Shown here piece by piece: positions 27,201 through 42,200 of a stretch of DNA of 64,000 bases (positions within the stretch are counted from its first letter, which is position 1; every line of letters starts with the position of its first letter). The stretch is taken from NCBI RefSeq assembly GCF_047495875.1, contig NC_092463.1, positions 7,458,622-7,522,621 of the forward strand, written 5' to 3'. Source of the stretch: Pithys albifrons albifrons (lineage: Eukaryota; Chordata; Aves; Passeriformes; Thamnophilidae). The notes beneath the pieces are model-generated. The model searched no databases. It had not been told where the DNA came from and saw only the letters and a program-made list of their open reading frames with translations. The position numbers and the translations under genes were made by a program.

Positions 27201-30200
27201 ATGCTTCAGAGGAAGTTGGATGAACTTCAGGTAGTTTTTTTTAATATTAAATTAGCTGTCAGTGTGGAGTAACTTCTTACCTAGAGCCCTGTGTGAGCTG
27301 CATTCTTCTTTAGAGCCCTGTAGTTCTTGAACTGAAATTTCAATATAATAAACAACTTGGCAGCATAATCAATTATGTTAAGAAGTAATACATGAAGCCA
27401 GAGGGACAGGTGAAGGAAGGAGTCCACCCTTACCTGCTTGTGTTGTTCTAATGAGCCTTTCTAAGTGGGCCTGTTACTCCAAGCAGTGCAGGACCCTCAG
27501 ATTATTAAAGATTGGGAAATGTATTTTTATTCTATGAACATTAAAGTAAGTTGTGAACTTTCTCAGCTCTCTCTTGGAAAAAAAACTAAGGTCTTCAGTT
27601 TGCTTTGATAAGAGAAACAAAACAGAAAACTGTGGCCATTTGATGTAATTTGGAAGACCAGATTCACATCCCTGTTCAGGCAGAGTGGGGCGGGACCTGA
27701 ACCCAGATTCCCCCATAGGATGGTCTGCTCTCAGGAGTGCAGGACTGACTTCTCTGCACAGGTAGTCCTGAGAAAACTTTCAAGCAAATGTACTGCTGGA
27801 CATTTACTGATGTAAAACTAGTCTGGCCCTTCCAAAAAGTCTGATTTCAGTGAATTTCTGTTCTAACGTAAACCCAAATTCATCAAGAAATTTTAAGCCA
27901 GCTCTATTTGTGATTCCATTTACCAGCACAGTTCAATGGCAGGAAGCCAGATATCTTTGTGAAGATAACAGATTTCTCATATTCCCTGTGAACTTCTCAC
28001 TGCATGAAAAATTTGGTTTCTGGGTAGTTATTTTCTCTGGTGTAGCCCTGAAGTTCTGACCACAGAATCTCCCACTGCACTGATTTTTGCCATTCATTCT
28101 TTATAAAAGTGTTGCTGTCTAAGTGTTTTCCCAGTGTGGAGTTCAATTCTTGAAAGAAAGAAAAAGCTTTCCAAGTGCTCTTCTCTCTGATGCAAAGAAA
28201 CCAGAGTAAAACTGCATTCCAGCCCTAGTTATTTCTCCACAGAACTCATGGAAGCTGCACGGTTTTGGCTGTTGGCACATGGGAGCAGGTCCTGTGTGTG
28301 GCTCAAAGGAAGGTCCTTTTCACAAGTTTCTCCCTTCTGATAAGCTGAGTTTTTTGCTTTCCACCTTCCCAGTAAATCAAAGAGCCCAAAGCTACAAAAG
28401 GGATCACAGAAGTCCCTATTCCTTCCAGATAGTTATGAATATCTCAAGATTTAGAGATTCAGTTTCTCACTCTCTGCTTTGGTGTAAATTTTTCCCTTAT
28501 CCAGTGGAAAAATAGAATAAAGTTCAATAAGAGAGTTATAAATATATTAAAATTTAGACTTAAAATCTGTTTGTTTTCCTGAAAATACTGGTTGTTTCTC
28601 CTTTTTATATACTGAATAAGTGTATTAAATGGTAATTAACATAAATTTGCTATATTCATCACAGTTCAATCTTTTACAACTGGAGGATTTCAACAACTGC
28701 CTTGAGAGGCTGGAGGGTCGTGTCAGGAGTTGCACAGACGCCTTCGATAGTCTCTGCCTACAGGAAGGAACAGACAACTCAGAGTTGCTCATGGTATGTT
28801 TGCATTCCTAAGGACAGAAAGTTAATTGCTCAGCTCTCGCCTACTTTAAGATGCACTTTATGTCCCAAGTAACAACAGCACTTCCATCAGAGTAACTAAT
28901 GCATCCAAAACACAAAAAGCAATTATTTAAGTTTAAAAGCTCAAGATCTGCAGTGTAGGCCAAATGCCTGCATGGAAGTGAGGAAAATCACAGAGATTTG
29001 GGCTTGATGGAAGGTCTTTTTTCCCAGCTTTGCTCTGGACCTTCCCTGTTGCCCTCGATGTAGGGTAAATAATAACTCTGCAAGCACCAGGTCTTGAGTA
29101 TGAGTTCAGTGCTGTTGGAAAAGCAAACCCTGTGCAAAAGAATTACCACCTTTTTGTTTCCTATATTCTTTGAGGTTAACACAGAAATGCTGGGGTTTTG
29201 GGGTTAATGTTTTGGATAACATTCAGATCTTTCATACAGAATAGGATAGGGTTCTCTGTTTCTCTGAAATGAAAGAAAGGCAATATTCTTTTGCAATTAA
29301 TTTTTTTTTTTACTTCCAGAATCACACACTAGAGCTTGCTGCACTTTCCCCAAGCATAGAGAGTTTGAATGAAGCAAGCATTAAGCTGCCACTCAGTGAC
29401 TTCACCCTGAAGAAAATGCAAAGCCTGATTCGGCAGTGGAGTCAGAAAACAGCAGCTGCTCTGGAGTGTTGCAGGTCTGAAATGCAAACAAAAAAATCAC
29501 TATTAACAATTTCGTGTTCTGAGAGGAAAATCAAAACCGAGTTGAAGCATGGGAAGTCTGTTCTCAACTCTCTAAGGGCCTTTCCAAGTTGAATTCTGCA
29601 CTTCTAATTTACTCAATTGTTAAATGGTTATTTGGATTGTATTTCAAGTCACTTGAAGGAAAAATCTGGATGATCATAGAGGAAGAAGGTAGCAAAGTGC
29701 CAAGTAAACCCACCACTATTTTAGTATTATTAACCACTATATTAGACCTTATGTAACCATATCCCAAAAACACAACAGTTTCTGATTATTCATTTTGTTT
29801 TACAGTATGCTTGAGGGAACTCAAAATGATGAGAAGAAATTCTTTCAGAAATGTGAAAAATGGATGAGATTTCTAGAAAAAATGAAAGAGGCTTTAAAAG
29901 AAGATATTCCAGGACGGTTTGCTGAACTGCAAGAGCAGCAGAGAGTATATGAGGTAAAGCTAACTCTAAAAATGGAAGCAGCATCTTGAATGGTGAAGGC
30001 AGCGGAAATCACTAGAAAATGCTGTCTTTTGAAATTAGATCTGGGCAGAGTTTTACAGAGCATTTCACTCTTGAAATGCTTATGAGCAAACCTCTGAAAC
30101 ATGAAAATTCTTTTCCAAAATGGATGGTTCCCTTTTTGCAGGGATCAGACTTTTAGGAGTGCATCTTTAGGTGGTGTGTCATGGAAGTGCTAGACTTCTG

Positions 30201-33200
30201 CAGCCCTGAGATGTACTTGTCTGTCTGTCTGTCCAAAGGACTGAAGCCTGTGGCAATTAACTGGGCAGTTTGCTAAAGATGTGGCAGGAATCCTGCCAGT
30301 TTCTGGAAGACCTGCATTTAAAACAAAATGTTTTCCCAACATATTTCCATGTTGACCAGTTGTTAGATTTTGGTGGAAACTGTTTCACTGCCATTTTCCC
30401 AAACACTTGCTACTTGTTACAAAGAGAGTGTGACGTATGTGTGATAGTATCTGTTTAGGGGAGGAAACACTGTGCATGCTGGCAATGGAAAAATAACCAA
30501 AATAGAGAAAAAAAATTTGGTAAATGCTAAACATCATGACCAATAAGAGTGAGCCAGTTCTGCCACAGCCTGATACTATCCAGAGTGCCGTGGCTGTTTC
30601 CACAGGATGTTAAGTCTCTGCATGTTACGAATATTCATCACGGTCATCAGAAAGCTTTCTCTTTTACCTGGACCTTTCCAAGTCCACTCGTTCATTGCAA
30701 CGAAATAACGTATAGGATAAACTTTTGGTCATTGTGATAAAGAGAAAATTCACCCTGAGATGGAGACTTTTTATGGACTTTGAGTAGATTGCATTTCTCA
30801 TTAATGAGTCCAACAAACTTCAAGTTTCAGGTTATTTGTATCATACAGCTCATTGTGGGTTCTGCTACCACATGTATGCAAATTCCACCCGGTATCCAAA
30901 AAGTGTGAAATCTTTTAGGGTGCATTTAACACTAGCACTTGAAAATAAAAAAAAATTTCAGCATTTAAAATCAAATAAATTTTGTCACTCTAGAGAAGCC
31001 AGAAGCAGCTTTCATAGCGAAGGTTGTTAAGTGAATAGTTTAAACTGCTGTTCTCATGGTATTTTCAGATGCTGCAAACTGAGATTTCCATAAATCAGCA
31101 GACATTTAGTTCCATCATAGAAAAAGTTCTACTTTTCTTGGAGTCTGGAGAAGCAGAGAAAAGGTAATCCATTTTTTTTTCTCCCTATAATCTTGGTAAT
31201 TCAGTGAATATGCTGTCTTCCTTGAAGTTGGTATTGAATCTTTGCTCTCATGAGGACATAAACCGAAATTCTGGGCTGGGTTCACTCTTTAAATAACCTC
31301 CTGATATACTTGGCAAAAATGTGGGAAGGTGCAATGAGAAGGAAACACAAGTGCCCTGACCAGACTGCATTTGGAATAGTAACTGGCTGTTTTGTCTAAC
31401 AAAAACAATTGCTCCTGAAGAGGAGTCTTTTGTTGTGTAACTGTGTTTGAGAAACTGCCTTCTTCCAGAGGGTAATGAGGGTGATGCATATGAAGGATCC
31501 TTTCCCTCCTCCTAGAACTCTGTGCTTTTCAAAGTGCAGAAGTGTGGACTCTCCAGATTGCTCCTGGCACACACAACAGGGCATTGAGTCATCGGCCATG
31601 AAACCAAAACATATGGTAGCTAAGCCTGTTTTTTATCAATATGATCTTATACTTTCCTCTTAATCAGTGTAGTGTGAGAAACAGTGGGTAATATTTGTGA
31701 GCAGAGGTTCAGCTGCCTCAGGTGTTTGCTGTGAACACATTTCCCTCTCTGCCAGAGCTTGCTGCTCCCAGAGAGTGGGCTGGACAGTGTGTGTGCTCCC
31801 CTCTGCCACTTCAGTATGAAGTCCTTAGCTGGCTAAAGCTGCCAGGGAAGGTAGGGCTAAGCTAAGCCAAGCTGCTGGATTTTTGTGTTGGAGCTGCCCC
31901 CAGAAATGCAGGGGTTTGTATAAGAGCTAATGAGGGGCCGTGGCCTCCTGCAGAGGAGCAGAATTGATAGATGGGGTTGTTTTATTCAACCAGCTGGATC
32001 TGCTGGATCATTTAGCCCTGTTGTAGAAGAGAACTGTTTAAATAGGTTCAATAACAACACAATTTGCAATTGTGCAGATCAATTTTGCAGCATAATCAGT
32101 GACCTTGTCTCACTTCCATTGACCTTCTTGTTCTTCAGAGAAGTGTTTAGTGCATATTGTGTCTGATTGCTGTACTGTGTATGTTGCTGTATCACAGTTG
32201 CAGGATTGACTTGCTTTATCCATTCTTGTCTCATGTAGAAGGTTTTTTGGATTGCTTAAGAGATGAAATATGGAGAGCAGGGCTGAGCTTATGACTGCAT
32301 AGAGCTTTTTGCATTGTTGGGTGTATAACTGGAAAACAATTTTGCAAATAGAAACCTCTCACAATTATTGCTATATGCAGCCTTGAGATCAAAATAAATT
32401 AACATTCAACTCTTGTAATTTTCAGGACAGAGTTTATTTCCAAGCTCACCTTGCTGAAAGAGCAGTGGCAGAATGTTATCCGGATGGTTCAGCAGAGGAA
32501 GAAAGATATCGATGGACTCGTGAGCCAGTGGCAGCTCTTCAGGAGTTCCCTGCAGAGTCTCACCAGATTCCTTGATGATACAGACAGCTTCCTCACAGCT
32601 GTGAAGAGCCAGGATTGTTATAGCCTTTATCAGCTTAGAAATGTCATTCATGATTTCAAGGTACTGTATTTATTTCTCGTAAATCTCAAATACGTGGGGT
32701 TTTTCCTCAGACTGAAACAACCTCTGCTCAGTAAGGTAAAAAGGTTTAAAATCACATGCTTTTTTGTGAGAAAAATGGTTGCTGAGACTTTTTCTTAGAG
32801 CTGAGCACAAGTGAGAAAACAGTGACACTTCTTGGTCAACATTGTCATTTAGTACCCTTGTATGCTTTAAAAATCTGATACAAAAATCTAAATGCATTGT
32901 GCTAGAAGATTAGACAAACCCTGGTCAGTGGGGAACCTTTAGGTTTGTGTGTATCTTACTGACATGGCTGCTGAATTCAGGCCTTTTAATTTGCCCAAAG
33001 GAAGAAGGCACATATGTGGCAAGACAGGCCATATAGGCCCTGTGTGTGCAGGGATGGGCAGGAGCAGAGGATACAGCACTTGCTAGAGGCTCTGTCCTTG
33101 GAACCATCAGTCCAGGACACACAGACCTGGGCAGCAGTTCTTCAGAGCAGTGAGTTCTGCATTTCACATGCAGTGGAAAAAGTACTTTGCTTTGTTAATT

Positions 33201-36200
33201 TTAGATATTTTGGTTTTCCATTTAACTATGCATCTCTTTGTTTTCTAGGAAAGTAAAAACAAGCTGTGGTTGCTTAAGGTTGCTTAAGGCAATCCAAAAC
33301 CTTTCAAAAACATATTATTGAACACCATTTGCACAGTTCAAGATTTATACTGTGTACCCACACACCTAATGTTGATGGATTAACTCATTACCAGTATTCT
33401 ATATGGTGCTTGCCCTGTTTACTTCATCTATATTTTTACTGGCTGCGTAAAGATGATTTCCAGTAGTTTTTGCAAGTTAGTGCTCAGGCTTTTTCTTAGT
33501 GAGAAAAGCCAGAAAGTCTTCTCCCTCCTCTCCAAATTGCCCTTTCCATCCTGCTGCTGTTCTACAGAAAGAAACAATGATCATATCTCCTTGTGTTACC
33601 AGTTGTTTATAGGCAATTTTTTTATAGGAAAATTATTATGATGGCTTTCTTCACTTGGACTATGTCATGATTAACAGAGCTGTTATCTCTGAAAAAATTT
33701 GTCTTAAGTTGTTGATGGTAGAGGCACTAACAGAACTTCCCCTGGCTTTTTGTTCTGAGTAACTCATATCATACAACTGAACGTCCACCTTTTACCCTAT
33801 AGATTCAATCTGTGAAAAGCTATTATAGAGTTTTATAAACCAAAATATCACAGAGAAGATGATTTTTCTGAAATTAAAAAAGCAGATAGAAGATGATCTA
33901 TTCATTCCTCCTTCATAGAATCATAGAATTAGTTGGGTTGGGAGAGACCTCTGAGATCATCAAATCCAATTCTTGATCCAACCCCGCTATGATTACCAGA
34001 TCATTGCACTAAGTGCCACATCAGTCTCATCTTAAAAACCTCCATGGATGGTGGATCCACCACCTCTCTGGGCAGGCCATTCCACTGCCTGATTACTCTC
34101 TCTGGAAAGAATTTCTTTCTGATAGCCAACCTAAACCTCCCCTGGCAGAGCTTAAGCCTGTGCCCTCTTGTTCTACTGTTGGTTGCATGAAAAAAAGAGA
34201 CCAATCCCCACCTGGCTACAACCTCCTTTCAGGGAGTTGTAGAGAGTGATGAGGTCGCCACGCAGCCTCCTCTTCCCCAGGCTAAACAACCCCAGGTCCC
34301 TCAGCCTCTCCCCACAGGACTTGCACTCAAGTCCCTTCACCAAGCTTGTTGCTCTTCTTCGAGTATGAACAAAGCAGTACCTTGAAACTTCTCTTTGAGT
34401 CATCTTCCCAAGTGCAATACCAGGAATGCACTTCTGTAACTTCCTAAGAACATCTTAGAAACTCTTTTTATTTTTTTTTTTGCTTTTAAAGAGTAAGGCA
34501 GTGATTCTTCAGAGGTGGCAGGCCATGTACACCCTGGTCATGGACGTTGGGGAGAAGCTGCGCACTGTCTCCGATGCCGAGACCAGCGCTGCTCTCCAGG
34601 AGGAGCTCAGCCAGTTACAGCAGCGTTGGGGGAAAACCCAGGCCCTGCTGGAAAAGAAGAAGATGCAGTTCAGTGGCACCCTACAGGTAAATTGTGCCCT
34701 TCCCACCTGCTTCCCTGGCATCAGGTCTCGAGGGCTTCCCTGTCCCACCAATCCCCAGGGCTGAGCTCTGCAGCAACAAGGCACATGCTGAGCTGCTGCC
34801 CACTCCAGAGGGGCTCCAAGGGAAGGGCCTGTCTGTGTCATCAGGGCTTGTGAGAAGCCAAAACTGTGGTCCCCTGATTCTCCAAAGAATACTGAGTTGG
34901 CATCCATTTGTTGCTACAGTGGATGTTCCTGCTCCTGCTGTTCTCATGCTCCCCATGGTCTGGAGCTTGCTCTTGCTTTGGGCTGTGAAGCCTGAGCTAA
35001 AATTTAGCTTAGAGTTAACATGACTTGTTGCTCCTCTTGTTGTTGCACCTCTAAACAGAAGGGTCAGTCATATTTTTTTTCCTTAGAGCAATGAATTTGC
35101 TGTCATGGCTAGGCAGCAAATAGATTGGTCTTAAAATTGAGTACTGTTACTGATACTGATACCCCAGTCCAAAAACTGTGCTTAAAGCCTCTTGGGTTGA
35201 ACAAAACAAAATGAGTACAAACGCTCTGCAAGGCAAGCCTTAAATACCAGAGGCTTAAATCCAAGCACCAAATCCTTGTGGGTGGTACTGTGTATCAAAA
35301 AAGGAAATTCAGAAAACCAGAGCCCATGATTCATAACTTCAGTGCGTTGAAGATGTTATTTTGTAACATATCCATGTGGGTCAATGTGTCAGGATAAAGT
35401 ATCCTCACCTTTTATACTTCCCTGGGTCAGACTTGTGACCGCCTTGAAAAGCAAACCAAGGAATTGGAAAGCAGACTGCAAGAGCTAAAGGAGAAAGTAA
35501 AAGATCCACTCCCTGTTGAACATGAAGAGCTCCACAAAGCCAAGGAACACATTAAGGTATGAACAGCCATATTGTATTTAAATAGATGTTATCTTTGCAC
35601 AAGACCTCATCCCTCTAAAGTTGGTTCTTCCTCTTACCTGATCTTCAGTGACACTGAATTTCTCTCTTTTACACCATCCTGATTGTTGCTAATCTGCAAG
35701 TCCAGTTGACCAAGAAGATTACAAGGAGGAGTAGTAGTAATGGTTGGACTTCTTTTCTGCTTGTGCTCCCTTTACAGTCTGAATTTATGAAACAAGTAAT
35801 TTCTCAAACAAAAGAGAAAAAACTTCCATAGCTCATTTGGCTGCTGTCCCTATGACTGCATCTCCCTTTTTGTTTTCCAATCCATTTTGGACAGGGAGCT
35901 CCTCAGGCAAGAGACCTTGTAAGTCTGCAAAGCACCACACACACCTGCAGGATCTGGGAATAATTACAGAGAAGGAAAATTAAGCGTAAGGGAGTGGCAA
36001 AATCCCTTGCAGCCCATAGTGCACCATGAAAATTAAATGGAGTGAAAAGTATTTCCAAGGGATAGGAGACATTTGTCTGGACTGGTCAGTCTTTCATCAT
36101 CCTTTTATGAAGTGAATTGTTGACCTATGTAGTGGGAACAAATAAGCTTATTAATGAGCCAAGGCTTTGAACTCATTATCAGCTGTCTGAAATCTTCTTT

Positions 36201-39200
36201 GTGAGTGCTGGCTGCTTTTCCCACGGCAGCAGTCTTGCTGCAGCCCTGAATTATCTGTGGGATGGCAGCACACAGCTCCTGCTTCCTATTCCAGTAAGAG
36301 AAATTCAGCTGCAGAGGTGTCAGGGTCAGAAAGTGCCAGTGCAGATGCTGCTCTCACATGTCACAGTATAATAAAATAAAGACCAAAATGTTATGGAGGA
36401 GAAGGGACCTCCTTTCCTCTCCTTGTTTTCACTTCTTTGTGGAACAAAGCTGTTTTCTGTCAGTCCTGAACCCTATATGAGGCTAGCAAAGTCCCATGAA
36501 ATAGATGTGTGCACATCTGTAGGCAGTAATTTATTGTGAGCTGGGGTAAATTTTAGTCTGAGATTGATCTGTGTGGTTTTTTCTCGATTGTTGAGGAAAA
36601 AAGACCTGTGAAAATCTTCACAGGGCTTAGAGCCAGCACACTTCTGATACAAACATTCACATGTTTTTTTCCCTTTAAAATGAGATAAATTGGATTCTCT
36701 GGAAGAAATTTTTTGTTAGATGAGCCAGTGATACTTCCCAGCAGCCTCTTTGCACAATGGGACCTAGGACATTGTGCAGTCTTACATTTCCCAGCTGCAG
36801 GTAGTGGTGCCTCTGCTTTTTAGGTGACAATTTTAACACTGTTAAGGAAAATGTGTAACTTTATTATAAAGAGAAAGGGAAGTTGGGGGAGCAAAGCAGA
36901 AGACAGAGCATGTTTCTGTGAGTGAGCAATTTAAAAGATCGACATTCCTGACAAATCTGAGGAAGTGCCTGTGAAATCATTCATTAAAGAAGAGAACTGA
37001 TTTTATTTTTTTAGCTTTTAAAGAAATAACCTTAAATTGGAGCACATGCAGGTGGAAAGCAACTTGCCCAAAACAGAAACCCCAAAGAAGTGGGCATGTT
37101 TCAGCCTGGGTGTGAAATGCCAAAGGCTGCCCTGGAGCATGGGGAGTTGCAGTGGCCAGGCTGCGTTCTGGCACTTTTGGATGCACCAGTGGGACCAGTG
37201 GATCAGCCTTGGAATCCAGTGGGGCTCCAGTGGGACCCCAGTGGGCTCAGGGGGACCCCGGCCAGCCCAGCCCCACTGGAGAGCGTGGCACAGGCGGCTG
37301 CACATTCCCTGCTCTCCTCCCCCACCGGCCAGGCAGGGGATTAGCGAGCAGGTTTGGAAAGCTGAGGAGCTTAGTGCCAAGGCTTGTGCTGGTGCGTTTC
37401 CATGCAGGAGCTGGAGCAGTCGCTGGCAGACTGGGCCCACGACATGAAGGAGCTGCAGGCCATGAAGGCGGAGCTGGCACACCTCATCCTCACCGAGGAC
37501 ATGATGGTGCTCAAGGAGCAAGTGGAGCATTTGCACAGGCAGTGGGAAGAGCTCTGCTTGCGGGTAAGTCCTCACCTCCTCTGGGGGCTTATAGCGGGCT
37601 GTATATCTATGGGCCCGGGCAGGACAGGGGCAGTGGGTCAGCAGATGGAGTTTCCCCTGGGGTTGGCTCACTTTGGAAGTTTTGGGTGGGAATGGGGCTT
37701 CTCCTGGTGCAGCTGACCCCGGCTGGAGTTTGCCCTTTGTGTCCTGGACACAGGCTGTAGATTCTTGTTGCAAACCCTTTGCAACTGGTGAGTGCCGAAC
37801 TGCACAGAGCCCAGATGCTGCTGTTTGTGGAATAGGTGCCTTTGTTCTGGGCTGCCAGAGGGAGAGAGGGAGGGAGGAACGGGAGGGATGGATGGGGGGA
37901 GGGATGAGCACAGGAATTGCCTGGGGGCGTGGAGCAGGGAAAGGAAGGGGGAAGTTAAAACAAGGAGATTTGATAAAGAAAACTTAAATGTGTTTAAATA
38001 CCGACTTCTTGGTTTTAAATACATTAAGAAGGGACTTGTCTTTTCTGTAGCAGTAAAATACTATGAGCTATTTGCATTTTTTGTGGCTTGTTGCTGTATT
38101 ACACTTAATTCGGTGTTGCATGTGAAATTGCTGGGGAACATTTACAGCAAAGTCACATGGACTTGATTCATTAGGTTATTATGCAGCTTGAGTATGTGTT
38201 TACTTTGCCCTCTTAACAGGATTGGAAGAAGTAAAATAATTCGGGGTCTTAAGTTACTCAGGATTGGCTCTACACACCAGCAGGCCAAACTCTTGCCTCT
38301 CTCTACTCACAAGTCAATGGCTTTATTTTACAGTTTGTAAAGAAGTATGGAAGCAAGTTAGTGTTTTGTTTCTAACCCTGACTCAGGCAAAGGTGAAGCA
38401 GTCTTGGTGGGGATATTGCCAGAGTAATGAACAGCTATGCTTATTTCACAAACTGTTGTGATGAAATAGTTATTTGGGTTAATTATTTGCACTGCAATGA
38501 GAAAGAAGAATTGAGTATCTTTACCTAAAGCTGGACGGTTACTCTACAACCAGTGTTTTCTCTGTTATTGCTTCTGAACTCTGAAAATAATTCCAGACAC
38601 ATCCTCCCCCCTCCTGAGAAATACAGGCCATTATTTTTAAATCACAATGCCTGAACCATTTTCCTAATGGAAATCTGTAGTTAAGCCTATAAATGCGAGA
38701 ACTTTTATGTTTTTCATTTTTTGGTGAGCTGCTGAAGCCTGCTGTCCCCACTGTAGTGAATAGCCCTGAAAATTAAGCTTTTTTTTTATGTACCCTACTA
38801 CAGTCTATCCAAGTAGTAATTTCCTGCAGTAATTTAAGTTCAGATTTTACTCAGAATTTCCATTTTAATTTCCTGAGGGAACAATGTTTAGTTCAGTCCA
38901 TCTCAGAGAGAGGAAAGAGGTGACATTAATGTGACTGTGTTAAGCACACAGAGTCTGCAGTGGGAGGAATCTGTTCGGGGCTGCAGTGGAGGAAGGCACT
39001 GAAATGTTTGCACAGCCCTAATGAGCCTCCGGAGAGCCGGCTCTGGTGCTCAGCGCTGGACAGGAGGGCAGCAAAACAGACTTTGCCGGCTCTGCTGTTA
39101 GCACAGCTGCTGTGTTTGGTCTTACAAATCAGAGTCGAGATGTATTGTGTGAAGAGAAGTCTGCAGAATAAATACAGAGAGGTGAAAGGGTGGGCCGCGG

Positions 39201-42200
39201 CCACAGCTGCCGCTGCAGCCGGACCGGCAGATGCCTGTGCTCGGCTGGGCAGCCACACAACACACAGAGGGAGCAGATGCACTCCAGGGATTAGCGTTTC
39301 CAGAACTGCCCTTGCAAGGTGCATGTAGGTCACAGATTTAACTATTCATGTCAGCGAGCCTCCCATCTCAATGAACACCAGCAAACAGTTTGGGCATGGG
39401 CATTGATGTTCTTTTAGCCTCCCCGGGAATGCACGTTCCACTCCTGCATTGTTCTGTGGATGCAAAATGGAGATGGTACCAGGGCAGCTGGTCCAAGGAG
39501 AAAGTGTTCAAAGCAATGGCTTGAAGGGCTCATATTCCTAGAAGCTTGTCTGGGATTTCTTGGGTCATTCCTGTTTTATCCCAGTCTGTATTGCTTACCC
39601 AGCTAAAAGGTGCTTCTTGCTCTCAAAATCCTGCTTTGCCCTTTGCTTAGCAGGTAAAAATGGCATGGGGATCATGTCAGGATTTAATGATGGCTTTACT
39701 GACATGCATAGTCTGTTCTTACACTGACCAAATTAACTCATCCCCACACATGAGAGATGCTGCAAGTCATAGAGGAAGGGTGAGTTTACCCTTCATACCT
39801 CTGATTCTGGGGGTACAAAGGAGCATCCCAGAGCAGAGACCCTCCTAGAGACTTTCTGAGTTCTCTGATATGTCCAGACTTCTTCCCATGGAAAGCTCTG
39901 GAGCCTGTTTCATCATGTCCCAAGACAGTCCTTTCAGGCTCATCTCTTTGGTTAGATCATCATGAAGGATTCAGAAATCACTTTTCACCTCTCCATCCCC
40001 TCCTTAAAAAAAAGTCAGAATTTAAAAGACAAAAGCAATATTGTTGGGAAATGGCTTGCTGCCTTCTCTTTTGATCCTGGTCTTACATGGAGCTGGTCTT
40101 GCTTCCACACTGAACACCTAAACTTCCCTCTGGGGTACAAAATAGCATTAGAGATTAGTCTAGAAGAATCAGTAATGGAATTTTGAGGAGTTGTGCGTGT
40201 GAGGTGTGAAGAGGGAGTGTTTCTTGCCATGGGGTGGTATTTGGAGTGGCCATATGCAGCCAAGGCAAGCAAAATATTATGCTCAGTCTTTTAGACAAAG
40301 TTTATTGGTGAGGTTGAGGGATTGTTTCTCTTGTTTCAGAAGAACTTGTACTTTTTTTCCTTTCCTTTGTCCCATATATCTCAGTACAGGAATCCACAGA
40401 AGTAGGTAAATTAATACAAATGCATATTTAAGACCCCTGGGCTAGAAATAGATACGATTAGTATGAGTGACCCTGCCTCTTTCTGAGATATTGGAGCAGT
40501 GATAATAGCTCTGCTGGTTCAGGCAATATCAGACCTCAGTTTCTGTCTAGACAATTTGTTTATCAGTTCTGACAAATGTAATTTTGATGGCCGAAAAACA
40601 ATCCATAGTTTTAAATGAAAAGGATAGATTCTTGATGCTGAGTTTTTTGGAAGTTCTTCAAGAACTGGTGAGCAAATAGAAAGAAAAGAGAGAGGCTTTT
40701 ATAGAGGTAAAGTAATTGCAGTCAGGAGTTGCAAAGTTTCTCTTACAGTGGCAGAAAAATAAGAACTTATCAAGGTGTTATTTCTCTTGTGTTGTATATA
40801 AGGCCATACTAAACAGTATGTAGTAATTATATATTGTATATTCCTTCTTTGTTTGGCATTTTTAGGTTTTCACTGAGCAACATTAAATTATTATATAAGC
40901 ACATTATTTTTAAAGCTGCCACTCAGTTTCATTCTTCTGAGGGAGAGAATCTGAAATTTGCTTGTCAACTTATTGCCCTGCTATCCAAAATAAGATGTAA
41001 TAACAACCTACTTACTGCTTTGAAAAGAAAAGCAGAGATACCTGATGACTGCTCCTGCTAAATGGAATATGATCAAATGCAGACTAGAAATTAGAAGGCT
41101 TCTAATTGCTGTTTTCCTTCCTGAGAAAGCTGTTGCAGGAAGTTAATATGTGTGCTTTTCCATAGGTGTCCCTGCGGAAGCAGGAGATCGAGGACAGGCT
41201 CAACGCCTGGATCGTGTTCAATGAAAAGAACAAGGAGCTGTGCTCGTGGCTGGTACAAATGGAAAGCAAAGTGTTGCAGACTGCAGATGTCAGCATTGAA
41301 GACATGATAGACAAATTGCAGAAGGTAAGCAGCAATGTCACTTTTCTTCCACTGCAGTCTGGTTGCTCATTATAGAGACGCCATTCCTCATTTGTTCCTT
41401 GCTTCTTAGAAGTGATACATGATATGAAACCAACAAGTATGGGCTTCTGTGAGAAAATGAGCTTTTCTAGCATTGGCTCTTATCTTCTTGATGTTCAGAC
41501 TTGGAGCATAATGCAAAACAGAAATGCCACCTGAGTGCATTTAGGCATGGAGAGTGAGCTGCAGTAGTGGGGGAATGGGCTGTTTGGGCTTTGGGGCACA
41601 TGTGCACACACAGCACTGCTCAGTGCCTTCCCTGCTGGGGATCAGCAGTGTCCTGGCAGCAGCTCACTGCTCTCACCACCTCCATCAGCTACAAAACTGA
41701 TAGTCAGAGGGCAAAAAAAAGATTGAAGGACAGGGTAAGGCATATAACAGGTGAGCAAAAAGTTTCCACAGCCAAAAATAAAACTTAATTCTGCTCCTTC
41801 CCTGTGGTAGTTAGTGCTTTCTAATACTTTTGTATTCGCTTGATTTTAAACAGGACCACTATTTTTCTGCTGTGTTCCTCCTCATGACTAAAAGGTCTCA
41901 ATATCTAATCCTAGATCTCCTCTGCCTAAGAATACCATCAAGATAGAGCCATCCTAGACTTGAATTTGGGTTCTTTTGAGGTAGCTTCATTGAAAAATTA
42001 CCTTAAATCAGGAAAACAGAAAACTTAGAACATTTAATTACTATTTTTAGAAGTACTTACTCCTAGCACTTGCAAGTCCTTAAGCTGCTTATTTTTTCAT
42101 GGTGCCATCACTGTGAGAGGGCTTCTTCACTGAGGTTTTCTTCTTTTAAGTGAAAGACTTGTACATGCTAATGTAGAACCCACACGCAAACACCCCCACA

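Larger units (their letters stand above)
25139..32425 (+). other. Introns between exons w21 and w27
   Basis: Gaps 25139-27050, 27231-28664, 28794-29319, 29475-29805, 29954-31068 and 31164-32425. Mostly AT-rich unique sequence; a TGTC microsatellite is listed. No repeat family or gene recognised. Confidence 0.6.
34687..41165 (+). other. Introns between exons w28 and w31
   Basis: Gaps 34687-35430, 35557-37407 and 37564-41165. A CCAGTGG-rich minisatellite precedes w30, and purine-rich G/A tracts lie at 37855-37960. A moderately CpG-enriched block lies at 38940-39340. The 297-codon reverse-strand frame at 37018-37911 is a by-product of GC-rich DNA. Confidence 0.6.

Noticed and set aside
37018..37911. 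Long open frame (297 codons) on the reverse strand
   Set aside because: It lies antisense over exon w30 and a GC-rich minisatellite; the peptide is low in complexity with no domain, and stop-poor reverse frames are expected in such DNA.
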